This document shows, one piece after another, positions 9,052-16,839 of a DNA stretch of 64,000 nt. The notes below the pieces were generated by a model. It was not told where the DNA came from, did no database searches, and saw nothing but the letters and a program-made list of their open reading frames with translations. The stretch covers positions 1-64,000 of the forward strand of contig NZ_JBHYFV010000014.1 in assembly GCF_051859345.1 (NCBI RefSeq). Direction: 5' to 3'. Every line of letters begins with the position of its first letter. Positions within the stretch are counted from its first letter, which is position 1. Both the position numbers and the translations under genes were made by a program. The DNA is from Marivita sp051859345. Lineage in GTDB: Bacteria; Pseudomonadota; Alphaproteobacteria; Rhodobacterales; Rhodobacteraceae.

Positions 9052-9675
9052 TCAGTTCCATGCAAGGCGCAGTGCAAGCCCGCCGAAGACGAGTGCGGAA
9101 AGCTTGTTGATCCAGCCAGAAGCGCGCTGGATACGGGCGGCGGCCAGTCCGGCAAAGCCGCCCAGCACGCAGTAGACCGTCAGTTCCCCGACGGCGAGCA
9201 GCGTGCCGAGGATCAGGATCTGCTGCCACACCGGGCCGATGGCGGGGTTGGCGAATTGTGGCAGGAAGGCCAACACGAAGAGGCCTACCTTGGGGTTCAG
9301 GATATTGGTCAGGAAACCGCGCCGGAACGCGCGCCAGGTGTCGCTGCGGCCTTCGCGGCGGGCAGTTTCGGACGTGTCTGTCCATGTATGATACGCAAGC
9401 CAGAGCAGATAGGCCGCGCCCGCATAGCGCAGGGCGTCGTAGGCGATGGGATAAGTGAGCAATAGCACCGCAAGACCCGCCGCCGCGATCACCACATGCC
9501 CCATCACGCCCAGCCCAATCCCCGCCGCCGCCGCCATGCCGGACCGCGCGCCTCCGCGCATCCCGCTGGCCAGCGTGAACATCATGTCGGCACCGGGCGT
9601 GATGTAGAGCACCAGCGCCGCCCCCATGAAGGTGACGTAGGTCCAAAGCGGAATGGCAAGAGCCAGGTCGAACAT
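9052..9675 (-). CDS. LysE-family amino acid/metabolite exporter
   Basis: A 207-residue inner-membrane protein with about six hydrophobic helices and the LysE/RhtB N-terminal motif ITPGADMMFTLASG. It starts 4 nt after the GFA gene stop and ends 11 nt before the oxidoreductase, so it is inside the operon. It probably exports an amino acid or amine handled by the neighbouring enzymes. The substrate is unknown. Confidence 0.85.
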   Translation of the reverse strand: MFDLALAIPLWTYVTFMGAALVLYITPGADMMFTLASGMRGGARSGMAAAAGIGLGVMGHVVIAAAGLAVLLLTYPIAYDALRYAGAAYLLWLAYHTWTDTSETARREGRSDTWRAFRRGFLTNILNPKVGLFVLAFLPQFANPAIGPVWQQILILGTLLAVGELTVYCVLGGFAGLAAARIQRASGWINKLSALVFGGLALRLAWN

Positions 9676-9679
9676 TGCG

Positions 9680-10057
9680 TCAGTCCTCGCGCTGGGGGTC
9701 GGTGGGGTTGATAGCGTAGTAATCCCCCTTGGTTCTCGTGTGGATATGGCCCCGCAGGGTCAGACCGGTAGGGCCGTCGACGGAGCCGGTCGAGAAACAG
9801 ATGAAGGGCTCATCGACATGCGACCAGAACAGCGCCGATCCACAGGTCGGGCAGAACCCGCGCCGTGCCTTTTCGGAGGATTGGAACCACCGCACCTCAC
9901 CCTGGATCTCAAGCGTGCCGTCGGGCACATAGGACGACGCCCAGACATGACCCGACTGCTTGCGGCACTGGGTGCAGTGACAGGCGGCAGGGGCTCCGGC
10001 ATCGCCATGGGCGGTATAGGTGACAGCCCCGCAGAGGCAGCTTCCGGTCAGGCTCAT
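9680..10057 (-). CDS. GFA/CENP-V domain zinc protein
   Basis: A 125-residue protein with the glutathione-dependent formaldehyde-activating (GFA) fold. Zinc-binding cysteines are visible in CLCGAVTY, CHCTQCRK and CPTCGS. Some relatives are associated with formaldehyde-glutathione adducts, and demethylating neighbours release formaldehyde, so a detoxification role is plausible but unproved. The ATG at 10055-10057 overlaps the upstream LysE stop (ATGA). Confidence 0.85.
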   Translation of the reverse strand: MSLTGSCLCGAVTYTAHGDAGAPAACHCTQCRKQSGHVWASSYVPDGTLEIQGEVRWFQSSEKARRGFCPTCGSALFWSHVDEPFICFSTGSVDGPTGLTLRGHIHTRTKGDYYAINPTDPQRED

Positions 10058-10677
10058 CTTGAAAATCCCGGCAAAGACGATGCGCCAAGAGCGACACCGT
10101 AAACGATGAAACACACCGCAAGAACACGGCGCACAACCGCATTTGCGATGGCGCTGAAAGCAGCCCGCCCCAGCCCTGCGCCAAGCGCGGTGTAAGTGAC
10201 ATAGCTGGCGGCGGTGATGGTCAGCGCGGTGGGAACGATCACCCACATCTGCTGGGCGATGGGCACGTCCGGCATGACGAACTGTGAAAAGGCGGCAAGG
10301 TATCCTGCCACGCTCTTGGGGTTGATCGTCGAAATGGCAAAGGCGCGACCGTAGATCGAACCAGAGGTCACGTCATGCCCCTCCAGTGGGGTCCGCGCAT
10401 TGAACCAGGCGCGGATGCCAAGCCAGATCAGAAACCCGGCGCCGATGATCTTGGCAATCAGAAAAGCCGTCGGCGACGTGGTCAAGAGCGCGGTGATTCC
10501 AACGGCCGACAGGAACAGGAACAGCAGCGCCTGCGTGAGAATCGCCAGAACGCCCCAAAGCGACTTCACGAAACCATGCGTCATGCCGTTCTGGATGCAG
10601 TTGACGGCATTGGGACCGGGAGAGGTCACGAAAACCACCCAGAACAGTGCGAAAATGGTCCAGCCTTCAAATGTCAT
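10054..10677 (-). CDS. LysE-family translocator
   Basis: A 207-residue multi-spanning inner-membrane protein with the family motif VTSPGPNAVNC near the N-terminus. It is a different paralogue from 9052-9675. The ATG at 10675-10677 shares its A with the regulator's TGA; an in-frame TTG one codon upstream is less likely. Direct coupling to the regulator gene suggests an effector-induced exporter. Confidence 0.87.
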   Translation of the reverse strand: MTFEGWTIFALFWVVFVTSPGPNAVNCIQNGMTHGFVKSLWGVLAILTQALLFLFLSAVGITALLTTSPTAFLIAKIIGAGFLIWLGIRAWFNARTPLEGHDVTSGSIYGRAFAISTINPKSVAGYLAAFSQFVMPDVPIAQQMWVIVPTALTITAASYVTYTALGAGLGRAAFSAIANAVVRRVLAVCFIVYGVALGASSLPGFSR

Positions 10678-11249
10678 CAATACACCGGTGGTGCGATGAC
10701 CCAGATCGCTTTGGCAGGGGTATCATAAGGGTTGCTCCATTCGAACGGTTCACCCTTGATCCTGAAACTGTCACCAGCTGTCAGGGTGAATTTGCGATCA
10801 CTGATGATCAGGTCGAGCTTTCCGGACAGGATATAGCCTACTTCTTGCGTGGGTCGGCTCACAACCTCGCCGATGCGGCTGTGGGGTTGGAAGGTGGAAT
10901 GCACCACTTCAAAATCATCCGACAGATCCGGGGACAGTAGTTCTTCGACAAGCCCGGACTCTCCGCTGCCGATAGGGCGCCGCGCGCCCGCTCGAACAAC
11001 ATACCCCGCCTCGAGCGCCGCAGCTTGTGGGGTGCCGAACAACAACGACACGGGGACATCGAACAGTCTTGCAATATGGCGCAGGTCGGTGATCGAGGGC
11101 TCGGACAAATCGCGCTCGATCTGGCTGACCCAGCCGACCGACCGCCCCATCCGATCCGCGATGTCCTGCAAGGTCAGTCCACGCGCCTTGCGCAGCGCCC
11201 GAAGGTCGGCGCCAAGCGTCTTGCTGTGAAGAACCGGATCGTGTTGCAC
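10677..11249 (-). CDS. XRE-family regulator with C-terminal cupin sensor
   Basis: A 190-residue transcription factor. The N-terminal helix-turn-helix (about residues 10-66, with LTLQDIADRMGRSVGWVSQIE) binds DNA, and the cupin barrel (about 110-188) probably binds a small ligand. This class commonly controls amino acid and amine catabolism. The start is a GTG at 11247-11249; an upstream ATG is out of frame. It heads the seven-gene operon. AAATTC-type inverted repeats upstream (11260-11318) are candidate autoregulatory operators. The prophage end lies 97 bp upstream. Confidence 0.88.
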   Translation of the reverse strand: MQHDPVLHSKTLGADLRALRKARGLTLQDIADRMGRSVGWVSQIERDLSEPSITDLRHIARLFDVPVSLLFGTPQAAALEAGYVVRAGARRPIGSGESGLVEELLSPDLSDDFEVVHSTFQPHSRIGEVVSRPTQEVGYILSGKLDLIISDRKFTLTAGDSFRIKGEPFEWSNPYDTPAKAIWVIAPPVY

Positions 11250-11259
11250 GACTCGCCCA

Positions 11260-11318
11260 TGAAAATTCCTGCTAGAATTTCATGCCACGGTTTGGTGAAA
11301 AAACCAAAGGAATTTTCA
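11260..11318. promoter_or_regulatory. Nested inverted repeats, candidate XRE-cupin operators
   Basis: Three symmetrical elements lie upstream of the regulator start: AAATTC-N6-GAATTT (11263-11280), TTTGGT-N6-ACCAAA (11291-11308), and outer 10-bp arms TGAAAATTCC (11260-11269) and GGAATTTTCA (11309-11318). Their position just before the GTG fits operator DNA of the operon promoter. Confidence 0.5.
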
Positions 11319-11341
11319 CGCCGAAAACCCATTCGCACTGT

Positions 11342-11346
11342 CTCGT
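11342..11346. repeat. Target site duplication, left copy (CTCGT)
   Basis: Five bases identical to 55074-55078, immediately outside the TG end of the prophage. A 5-bp duplication is what Mu-type transposases generate. Confidence 0.95.
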
Positions 11347-11410
11347 TGTAGCGTGACGCTAAGTTTTTCAGTGAATTACATTAAGTTTTTCAGCAACCGA
11401 GTTTTACCAG
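11347..11410. repeat. Prophage right end with transposase-binding repeats R1 and R2
   Basis: TAAGTTTTTCAG occurs at 11360-11371 and 11382-11393, exactly 22 bp apart, which is the R1-R2 spacing of phage Mu. A degenerate third copy (AGTTTTACCAG) is at 11400-11410. The terminal TGT is at 11347-11349. Confidence 0.8.
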
Positions 11411-11438
11411 TTAGTGCTCAGCGGTCCTTAAATGGTGG

Positions 11439-13169
11439 CTATCCTTTGACAGCCGCGTCGTCGTCGAAACCAAATGCAGTCCGAGGATTCAAATGAACCG
11501 TTGAACGGTCCTTTAAACCGCCCTCAAAAGGTAGCTTCATCTCCGCTTGGCGTGGGTCGGCCTTTCCCTTACTTCGCCTAGGCGCAGACGCTGGTCCTGT
11601 TCTACGCGCAATGTGTGCCATGTTGGGGAGCACAGGACGGAAACCCTCTTCGTACCATTCTTCTATCGAAACGACCTGCAGCCGAGGATACTGGCTGCTT
11701 CCAATCGAGAAAAAACCTGCGCTTGCCGCGTTGGATCGCATGTCTCGTGTCGGACGCTTAAGGCAGATAAACAGTCCTCCTTCAGCCTTCTCTCTTTCTA
11801 GAACACCCCTGAAATCACGCACATCAGATACACCGACGTTCTTGCCGCCTTTCACTGACGTTAGAATTCGCCCAAAACCACGACCAGGACCGCCAGGGAA
11901 GAAAATTTCACCGTCGATGCCTTGATCCCGACCACGTCGAACTTCTTTCAATTGTTGAACGCCAACGAGGTAATTTGCCCACCACTGGAACTGATATTTA
12001 TCCCTCTCTGCGAGACGTACAGCACTGGCGACATCGTTTGGGCGTCCGCCTAGTTCGTAATCTCGATCTGGCTTGATGCCGAAGGTCGCTTCCAGTCTGT
12101 CAGAAATCACTTCTATCGCATGATATGCGACATCTATTCCGATCCATTTCCTGCCCAGATTTTGGGCTGCGTGAACTGTCGTTCCGCAGCCGCAAAAGGG
12201 ATCAAGCACGACGTCATTAGGATTAGTTGATGCTTCCAGAATTCGCTCAAGGAGAGCGACCGGCTTCTGGGTTGGGTAGCCAATGCGTTCCTTGCCCACA
12301 TTGTGGACCGGACGGATGTCGTCGATGATGTCCTGAACCGGCATACCAGGCAACTCATCAAGATAACGCTTCTTCTGTGGCATGCCGCCCTGCTTTTTTG
12401 GCCAATGGATCAGTCCAGCCGCATCCATCTCATCGAGAACATCAATCGGTACCGCCCAGTGACGGCCCTTCGCAGTAACGTCTATTCCTTTCCAAGGCAA
12501 ACCCGACGACCCGTTTCTGGTTCCTGAGCCGGTCAGATCCCCTCTACGCCATCTTCTCCCATCGGCATCGGCGTGTGTGAAAAATGCTTCGATATATGTT
12601 TCATCATACGCTTGGTTAGCTCTGTTCCAACGAAACTTCGTACCAGCGGAATAGAACAAGATCACGTCGTGAATCGGTCCCCATCGCTTGGCGCTGGAAT
12701 GCGCGCTGGTCCGTTTCCAGATCACTTCGTTCCGGAACCTGTCAGGCCCAAAAATGCCGTCCAGAATGATCTTGAGATAGTGGCTCGCAGTTGGGTCACA
12801 GTGCAGGTACAGCGACCCCGTCGGTTTAAGGACCCGTCGAAGCTCATGAAGCCTCACTGCCATCATCACCAAGTAAGCCATGAGGTCGCTTCGACCCAAG
12901 GCCGTATGCAACGCATTCACGAAGCTGGCCAAACTACCGCCGATCCTCGCTGTTTCGGCGAATGCCCACTCTGCCTCTTGATCCCAAAACCAAGTATCAC
13001 GGAAAGCTTCAGCCTGCGCCGACGCGATCTTTTCGTCTGGTGATTGAAACAGTACGTTGTAACGTGCGTCGCTATTGAACGGAGGATCCAAGTAAACAAG
13101 ATCGACACTCTCGTCGGCGATCTGTTCTCGCATCACTTGAAGATTGTCACCAAAATAGAGTTTGTTCAC
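11439..13169 (-). CDS. DNA methyltransferase fused to a PD-(D/E)xK nuclease-like domain
   Basis: A 576-residue cargo protein at the phage right end. Residues 1-360 form an N4-cytosine/N6-adenine methyltransferase of beta order: DPPF (28-31) precedes the AdoMet motif DPFCGCGTT (323-331). Residues about 385-505 resemble an Mrr-type endonuclease core, with GRDQGIDGEI (Asp419) and SVK (Lys440) as candidate catalytic residues. The GTG at 13167-13169 is chosen because GGAGAAG precedes it and homology begins at NKLYFGDN. The gene is more AT-rich than the structural genes. Whether the nuclease domain cuts DNA is unknown. Confidence 0.82.
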   Translation of the reverse strand: MNKLYFGDNLQVMREQIADESVDLVYLDPPFNSDARYNVLFQSPDEKIASAQAEAFRDTWFWDQEAEWAFAETARIGGSLASFVNALHTALGRSDLMAYLVMMAVRLHELRRVLKPTGSLYLHCDPTASHYLKIILDGIFGPDRFRNEVIWKRTSAHSSAKRWGPIHDVILFYSAGTKFRWNRANQAYDETYIEAFFTHADADGRRWRRGDLTGSGTRNGSSGLPWKGIDVTAKGRHWAVPIDVLDEMDAAGLIHWPKKQGGMPQKKRYLDELPGMPVQDIIDDIRPVHNVGKERIGYPTQKPVALLERILEASTNPNDVVLDPFCGCGTTVHAAQNLGRKWIGIDVAYHAIEVISDRLEATFGIKPDRDYELGGRPNDVASAVRLAERDKYQFQWWANYLVGVQQLKEVRRGRDQGIDGEIFFPGGPGRGFGRILTSVKGGKNVGVSDVRDFRGVLEREKAEGGLFICLKRPTRDMRSNAASAGFFSIGSSQYPRLQVVSIEEWYEEGFRPVLPNMAHIARRTGPASAPRRSKGKADPRQAEMKLPFEGGLKDRSTVHLNPRTAFGFDDDAAVKG

Positions 13170-13377
13170 TGCTCTTCTCCACCCCCAGGTGGCCGCGCGA
13201 CGATGCACGGAAGAAGGTCAAACGAATCAGGCTTTTCTTCGAATTCGTTGATCCAACAGCATCTTTCGTCGAGCATTGTCGCAGGAGTGCAACGCGTGTT
13301 GTGTATCAGGAGTGGGCCACGTCAAGATGTAGCAATACGCAGGCATCTTTAGATGGGGCTTGAAGAAGCCAGCCTGC

Positions 13378-13947
13378 CTAACCCTTTTCGACGTGTTTTC
13401 GAATTTTCTCAAGTTCTTCGGCGATATGATGCGGCCCCTTTGAGACGGCGCCGCCGCGGAAACCATCTAACGCGCTGAATGTATACTTGAGAACTTCGCG
13501 CTCGCTTGATCCTGGCAAGTGAGCCCAACTGACCTCTGCTGAAAAGACGGTGTCGTGGACATCTCTTCCCATCACAACCTGCATCGCTAACTCGGAGCCT
13601 GGAGGCAACAATGACACGCTGCGCTCCATGTTTTCGCCATCCTTGGGAGTGCCATCGGCCTTAGGTAATGGGGGCGAGACTTTCAGTTTGATATCAAAGG
13701 CGGTTCCATTGCCGCTGTTTTTTAATTTTAGGTTCAAGGCGTGCGCTGAGACCTCACTAGATTCAAGTGCGCAAACTACGAATGGCTGCGAAGTCATCTT
13801 GGCAAGAACAGAAGTTTCATCGGCCAAAACTCGGGTAACGCGCCAGAGTGCGATTGTCGCGAAAGCTATGATTACCGTCGCAACTAATTGCGCTAAGGTA
13901 AGAACGTTGCCAGGCGAAGTGACCCAATCAATCCAATTTTCCATCAT
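13378..13947 (-). CDS. Membrane-anchored protein of unknown function (phage cargo)
   Basis: A 189-residue protein with one N-terminal transmembrane helix (about residues 16-37, after NVLTLAQL) and a soluble domain. That domain contains LKNSGNGTAFDIKLKV, a motif seen in a common uncharacterised family of membrane-tethered beta proteins. Two ATG codons are adjacent at 13942-13947. It lies between the methyltransferase fusion and the adenine methylase in an AT-richer segment, so it is probably accessory cargo. No function is assigned. Confidence 0.65.
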   Translation of the reverse strand: MMENWIDWVTSPGNVLTLAQLVATVIIAFATIALWRVTRVLADETSVLAKMTSQPFVVCALESSEVSAHALNLKLKNSGNGTAFDIKLKVSPPLPKADGTPKDGENMERSVSLLPPGSELAMQVVMGRDVHDTVFSAEVSWAHLPGSSEREVLKYTFSALDGFRGGAVSKGPHHIAEELEKIRKHVEKG

Positions 13948-14047
13948 TTGTCTTTCCTAATTCAAAACTTCAAAATCTGCTTGTCCTCAGAGTATGGTGC
14001 TCACTGGCAGGAACGATAGCCAACACTTGGCTTGGTGAATACATGAA

Positions 14048-14869
14048 TTACAGAGGAGCAGGTTGAAGTGGCGTTTCAAAGTTCAGCACCACCAGCTCCC
14101 TGACCTTGCCGCTCCCAGCCGCCTGCTTGGCGACGGAATAGGTGGTGTTGACCTCCATCATCTCGAACGCCGCGAACAGCTCCCGCACCTCGGGCGTGTC
14201 GTTAATCGACATGATGAACCGACCGTTGATCGCCGTCAGTTGCTCGGCCATAGCCTCGAAACTCGCGCGTGAGAACATGTCCTTGCCGTAGTCAGTCTCG
14301 CAGTTCCAGTAGGGCGGATCGAGATAGAACAGGGTGCCAGCGCTGTCATAGCGCCGGATGAAGTCCGCATAGTCCAGGCATTCGATCACCACGCCTGCCA
14401 TCCGGACATGCAAGTCCTCGAGCATCGGCTCCAGCGTCGTGAGGTTAAACCGGCCCGGCCGATCCTTGGACACCCCGAAATTGCGCCCGGAAATCTTGCC
14501 ACCGAACGCCGTGCGTTGAAGGTAAAGGAACCGCGCGGCGCGTTCTAGATCAGTCAGCGTGGTCGGGTCCGTGTCCACCAGGCGGTTGAATTCGGAGCGT
14601 GTGGTGAGCTGGAAGCGCAGCACTTCAAGAAACTGCGGATAGTGCCGCTGAAGGATCCGGAAGAGGTTGCTGACATCCCGGCCGAGATCGTTGATCACCT
14701 CGGATTTCGGACGCGTGGTGCGGCGCAGAAAGATGCCTCCCATCCCTACAAACGGCTCGGCATAGGTGGTGCACTGTTGTGCGTCGATCAGAGGGATAAG
14801 AACCTTGGCGAGGTTCTTCTTGCCGCCAAGGTAAGGTGCGACGGGATTTGTCGGCGTAACGGATTGCAT
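14048..14869 (-). CDS. D12-class DNA adenine methylase (Dam-like)
   Basis: A 273-residue N6-adenine methyltransferase. The alpha-type order is visible: AdoMet motif AEPFVGMGG near residue 43, then catalytic DPPY in LFYLDPPYWN at about residue 182. The target may be GATC or another site. The ATG at 14867-14869 marks the start of homology, but no clear Shine-Dalgarno precedes it. Its position at the phage right end is that of the Mu mom modification gene, so self-methylation against host restriction is the likely role. Confidence 0.88.
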   Translation of the reverse strand: MQSVTPTNPVAPYLGGKKNLAKVLIPLIDAQQCTTYAEPFVGMGGIFLRRTTRPKSEVINDLGRDVSNLFRILQRHYPQFLEVLRFQLTTRSEFNRLVDTDPTTLTDLERAARFLYLQRTAFGGKISGRNFGVSKDRPGRFNLTTLEPMLEDLHVRMAGVVIECLDYADFIRRYDSAGTLFYLDPPYWNCETDYGKDMFSRASFEAMAEQLTAINGRFIMSINDTPEVRELFAAFEMMEVNTTYSVAKQAAGSGKVRELVVLNFETPLQPAPL

Positions 14870-14979
14870 ATTGTGGGGCACGGCAGAATCAGTCCATGAG
14901 GGCCACGCTCGATCGAGCAGAGGGCGGCCTTGATGCCTTTCGGGTCGGCGGGGGTTGGGTCCGTAGCCTTCCCCGTGTC

Positions 14980-14999
14980 GGTGGCGTTGACGCGCCACC
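14980..14999. terminator. Hairpin upstream of adenine methylase
   Basis: Perfect 7-bp stem GGTGGCG/CGCCACC with a 6-nt loop, just after the DUF1353 gene stop. No U-run follows. It may separate the tail operon from the methylase gene. Confidence 0.35.
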
Positions 15000-15005
15000 G
15001 GCCCC

Positions 15006-15380
15006 TCACTCGGGCAGGTTGCTTTCGAGCGGGTATTTGAAGACCGACACGCCCAACCACATGATCAGGGCGCGCAAGGGTGGCGTGCCGCCGGCGCGCA
15101 GAGCGTCATGGAACTCGCCACCCGCGCGGATGCGGGTCCACTTATCGATGTGGATCAGGTGATCATGGATCAGCCCGGCCAAGCGGTAACGCGGATCATG
15201 CGGATCAAAGAGCCAGCGAAGCCCACGTGGAACTGACACGTCGAACACGCGCCCCGCCGGAATGATTAAACGGGTCTTTGAAAGGGGTGTTCCAAGGCCC
15301 CAGTCGATCGCAGCCGTGGTCCGGTACCGGATGCCACCGACGGGCTCCGACCAGGTCTCTGGGCGCTTGAAATCAACCAC
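15006..15380 (-). CDS. DUF1353 family protein
   Basis: A protein of about 124 residues with the DUF1353 hallmark of a conserved histidine region, here LAGLIHDHLIH, seen in many phages. The biochemical role is unknown. The GTG at 15378-15380 is preferred because AAGG lies 9 nt upstream; an in-frame TTG at 15389 is possible. It overlaps the preceding gene's end. It belongs to the tail-end or lysis-accessory group. Confidence 0.75.
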   Translation of the reverse strand: MVDFKRPETWSEPVGGIRYRTTAAIDWGLGTPLSKTRLIIPAGRVFDVSVPRGLRWLFDPHDPRYRLAGLIHDHLIHIDKWTRIRAGGEFHDALRAGGTPPLRALIMWLGVSVFKYPLESNLPE

Positions 15381-15849
15381 GTGTGGCAACCTTCAACTCG
15401 GCTGCATAATTGTCGTTCTGCGTGAAGGCCAGCATGACGTCAGCCAGAGCCAGCACGCGGTCCTGACCGGAAGAAACAAGCTCGTCCAGGTAATCCGACC
15501 AGAATGCCAGCCCCTCTGAGTCAGGCTCCCGATCAAGGCCATAGGTATAGAGCGTTCTGACGGCCTCGATCTCGGCGTCTGGGATCAGCTCCGGCTTGCT
15601 GATGACGACTTCATCCGTGCCGCCATCATCCGTGTAGCTGAACCGGACCGTGATCCGGGCCCCATCGTCCTGGTCGATCAGCGTGTAGACCTGCTTGTCG
15701 GCGCCTGGGATCGGTTCGCCATCGCGCATCCATTGAAATGTCCCTTTACGCCAATCAAAGCCGTCTCGATCGACAATGGCGTTAGGGCGCGCGGTCAGGA
15801 CATTGCCGCTCTTGAGGATGCCCAGCGGGCCGGTTGGGGAGTGGTTCAT
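15373..15849 (-). CDS. Ig-like domain plus DUF4214-like C-terminus
   Basis: A 158-residue protein. The first 85 residues resemble a bacterial Ig-like repeat (WMRDGEPIPGADKQVYTL followed by ITVRFSYTD). The C-terminal part carries LYTYGLDREPDSEGLAFWSDY, the pattern of DUF4214 in secreted and surface proteins. It is probably a virion or fibre-associated adhesion module. Its ATG overlaps the stop of the gene upstream by 4 nt. Confidence 0.65.
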   Translation of the reverse strand: MNHSPTGPLGILKSGNVLTARPNAIVDRDGFDWRKGTFQWMRDGEPIPGADKQVYTLIDQDDGARITVRFSYTDDGGTDEVVISKPELIPDAEIEAVRTLYTYGLDREPDSEGLAFWSDYLDELVSSGQDRVLALADVMLAFTQNDNYAAELKVATRG

Positions 15850-16298
15850 CTGAACCTCTGTGTCAGCGTAAAGAAAGCGAAAGCGGCGCAGGCGAGAGCG
15901 ACCAGCATCAGTCCCTTGTTTGCGGGTTTGCGCACGGTCTTTCCGGACAGCTTCTTGCGGATTTGGGCAGAGCTGTAGGTGAACTCATGCTCAAACATGC
16001 GCTCCGGCCGCCAGACCTGGTGGATACTGTCCACATAGCCTGCATCCTTCACCCAAAGCACGGCGTGCCCATTGCCGCGATCCGACAATACATGCTCGAT
16101 CCGCGCGTCGCCCTTGGCCAGCATTACCCACATGATCGCCTCACTGTCTGCGATGCGCATCAGCAGTGTCAAAGCGAAGTCCTCGCAGTCGCCTTCAAAC
16201 GGGCCTTCAAAGGGTCCGATCACCCAGCGGTCGCGCTTGTCGTCTGAGACGTATCGGAAGTCCTGCCTGATCCGGTAGAGTGCCTTATTCGGCGTCAT
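15846..16298 (-). CDS. Transglutaminase-like cysteine protease (BTLCP-type) with C-terminal TM helix
   Basis: A 150-residue protein with the papain-like pattern GDCEDFALTL (Cys at about residue 37) and a downstream NGHAVLWVKDAG (His and Asp), as in bacterial transglutaminase-like cysteine proteinases. Residues about 127-146 form a membrane helix with a basic tail. It could act at the cell envelope during entry or release. Catalytic activity is inferred from the Cys-His-Asp arrangement. Confidence 0.65.
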   Translation of the reverse strand: MTPNKALYRIRQDFRYVSDDKRDRWVIGPFEGPFEGDCEDFALTLLMRIADSEAIMWVMLAKGDARIEHVLSDRGNGHAVLWVKDAGYVDSIHQVWRPERMFEHEFTYSSAQIRKKLSGKTVRKPANKGLMLVALACAAFAFFTLTQRFR

Positions 16299-16839
16299 GG
16301 TCTTTTACCTCTTGTGGCGTCCCGTCGATCACAGCCTGAGCCTGATCCCGTTCAGCTTCGTCTTGAGTGATAGCTGGGTTGTCGACCATTTCCACTCCGG
16401 TGATTTCGCCGGTATCTACGTCGCGTGTCTCGACCTCGATCTGTGCTGGCAGTGGCTCCACCGCAGGGCTGACCAGCACGCTTTCGGTGATCGGCTGACC
16501 CTGTTCGTCAAGCTCACCTGTCGGCTGATCCTCATAGATCGCTTCACGACCCGTAGACAGGCGCACACGAGCAAGACGGGCTGTGGCAGCCCGGTAGGCG
16601 TCCAAATCATCATTGAACGGCCTGTACGCACGCGCCGCTCTCAGCGTCGGGCCGATCTCTTGCAGCCACGCCTGATAGGCCAACTGCATGTCCGGATCGA
16701 GCGGCATCACGTCTCGCATCGCCTTGGGCCAGCGCAGGCGGTGAACGGACATGACGCGGTTGTTGAACTCTGCGTCGGACAGAGGCGGGAACCCTTTGTT
16801 CAATTCCAAGGCGTTCAGTAGATCGGTGTCGATGCTCAT
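16285..16839 (-). CDS. Phage protein of unknown function
   Basis: A 184-residue protein with an N-terminal helical half and an acidic C-terminal half rich in Glu, Asp and Gln. No catalytic motif or membrane helix is seen. It overlaps both neighbours by a few bases, so it is co-translated with the tail-fibre group. It may be a fibre assembly or accessory protein, but nothing in the sequence proves this. Confidence 0.6.
   Translation of the reverse strand: MSIDTDLLNALELNKGFPPLSDAEFNNRVMSVHRLRWPKAMRDVMPLDPDMQLAYQAWLQEIGPTLRAARAYRPFNDDLDAYRAATARLARVRLSTGREAIYEDQPTGELDEQGQPITESVLVSPAVEPLPAQIEVETRDVDTGEITGVEMVDNPAITQDEAERDQAQAVIDGTPQEVKDHDAE

Noticed and set aside
6803..9175. A 790-codon plus-strand open frame
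   Set aside because: Antisense of the second FAD/GcvT oxidoreductase; long shadows are expected at this GC content.
9041..9646. N-terminal extension of the 6602-9040 oxidoreductase
   Set aside because: The extension translates the LysE gene in a wrong frame; a clear Shine-Dalgarno and the FAD motif support the start at 9040.
11347..14869. Reading the two methyltransferases as a host restriction-modification island outside the phage
   Set aside because: The terminal repeats and CTCGT duplication show these genes lie inside the prophage.
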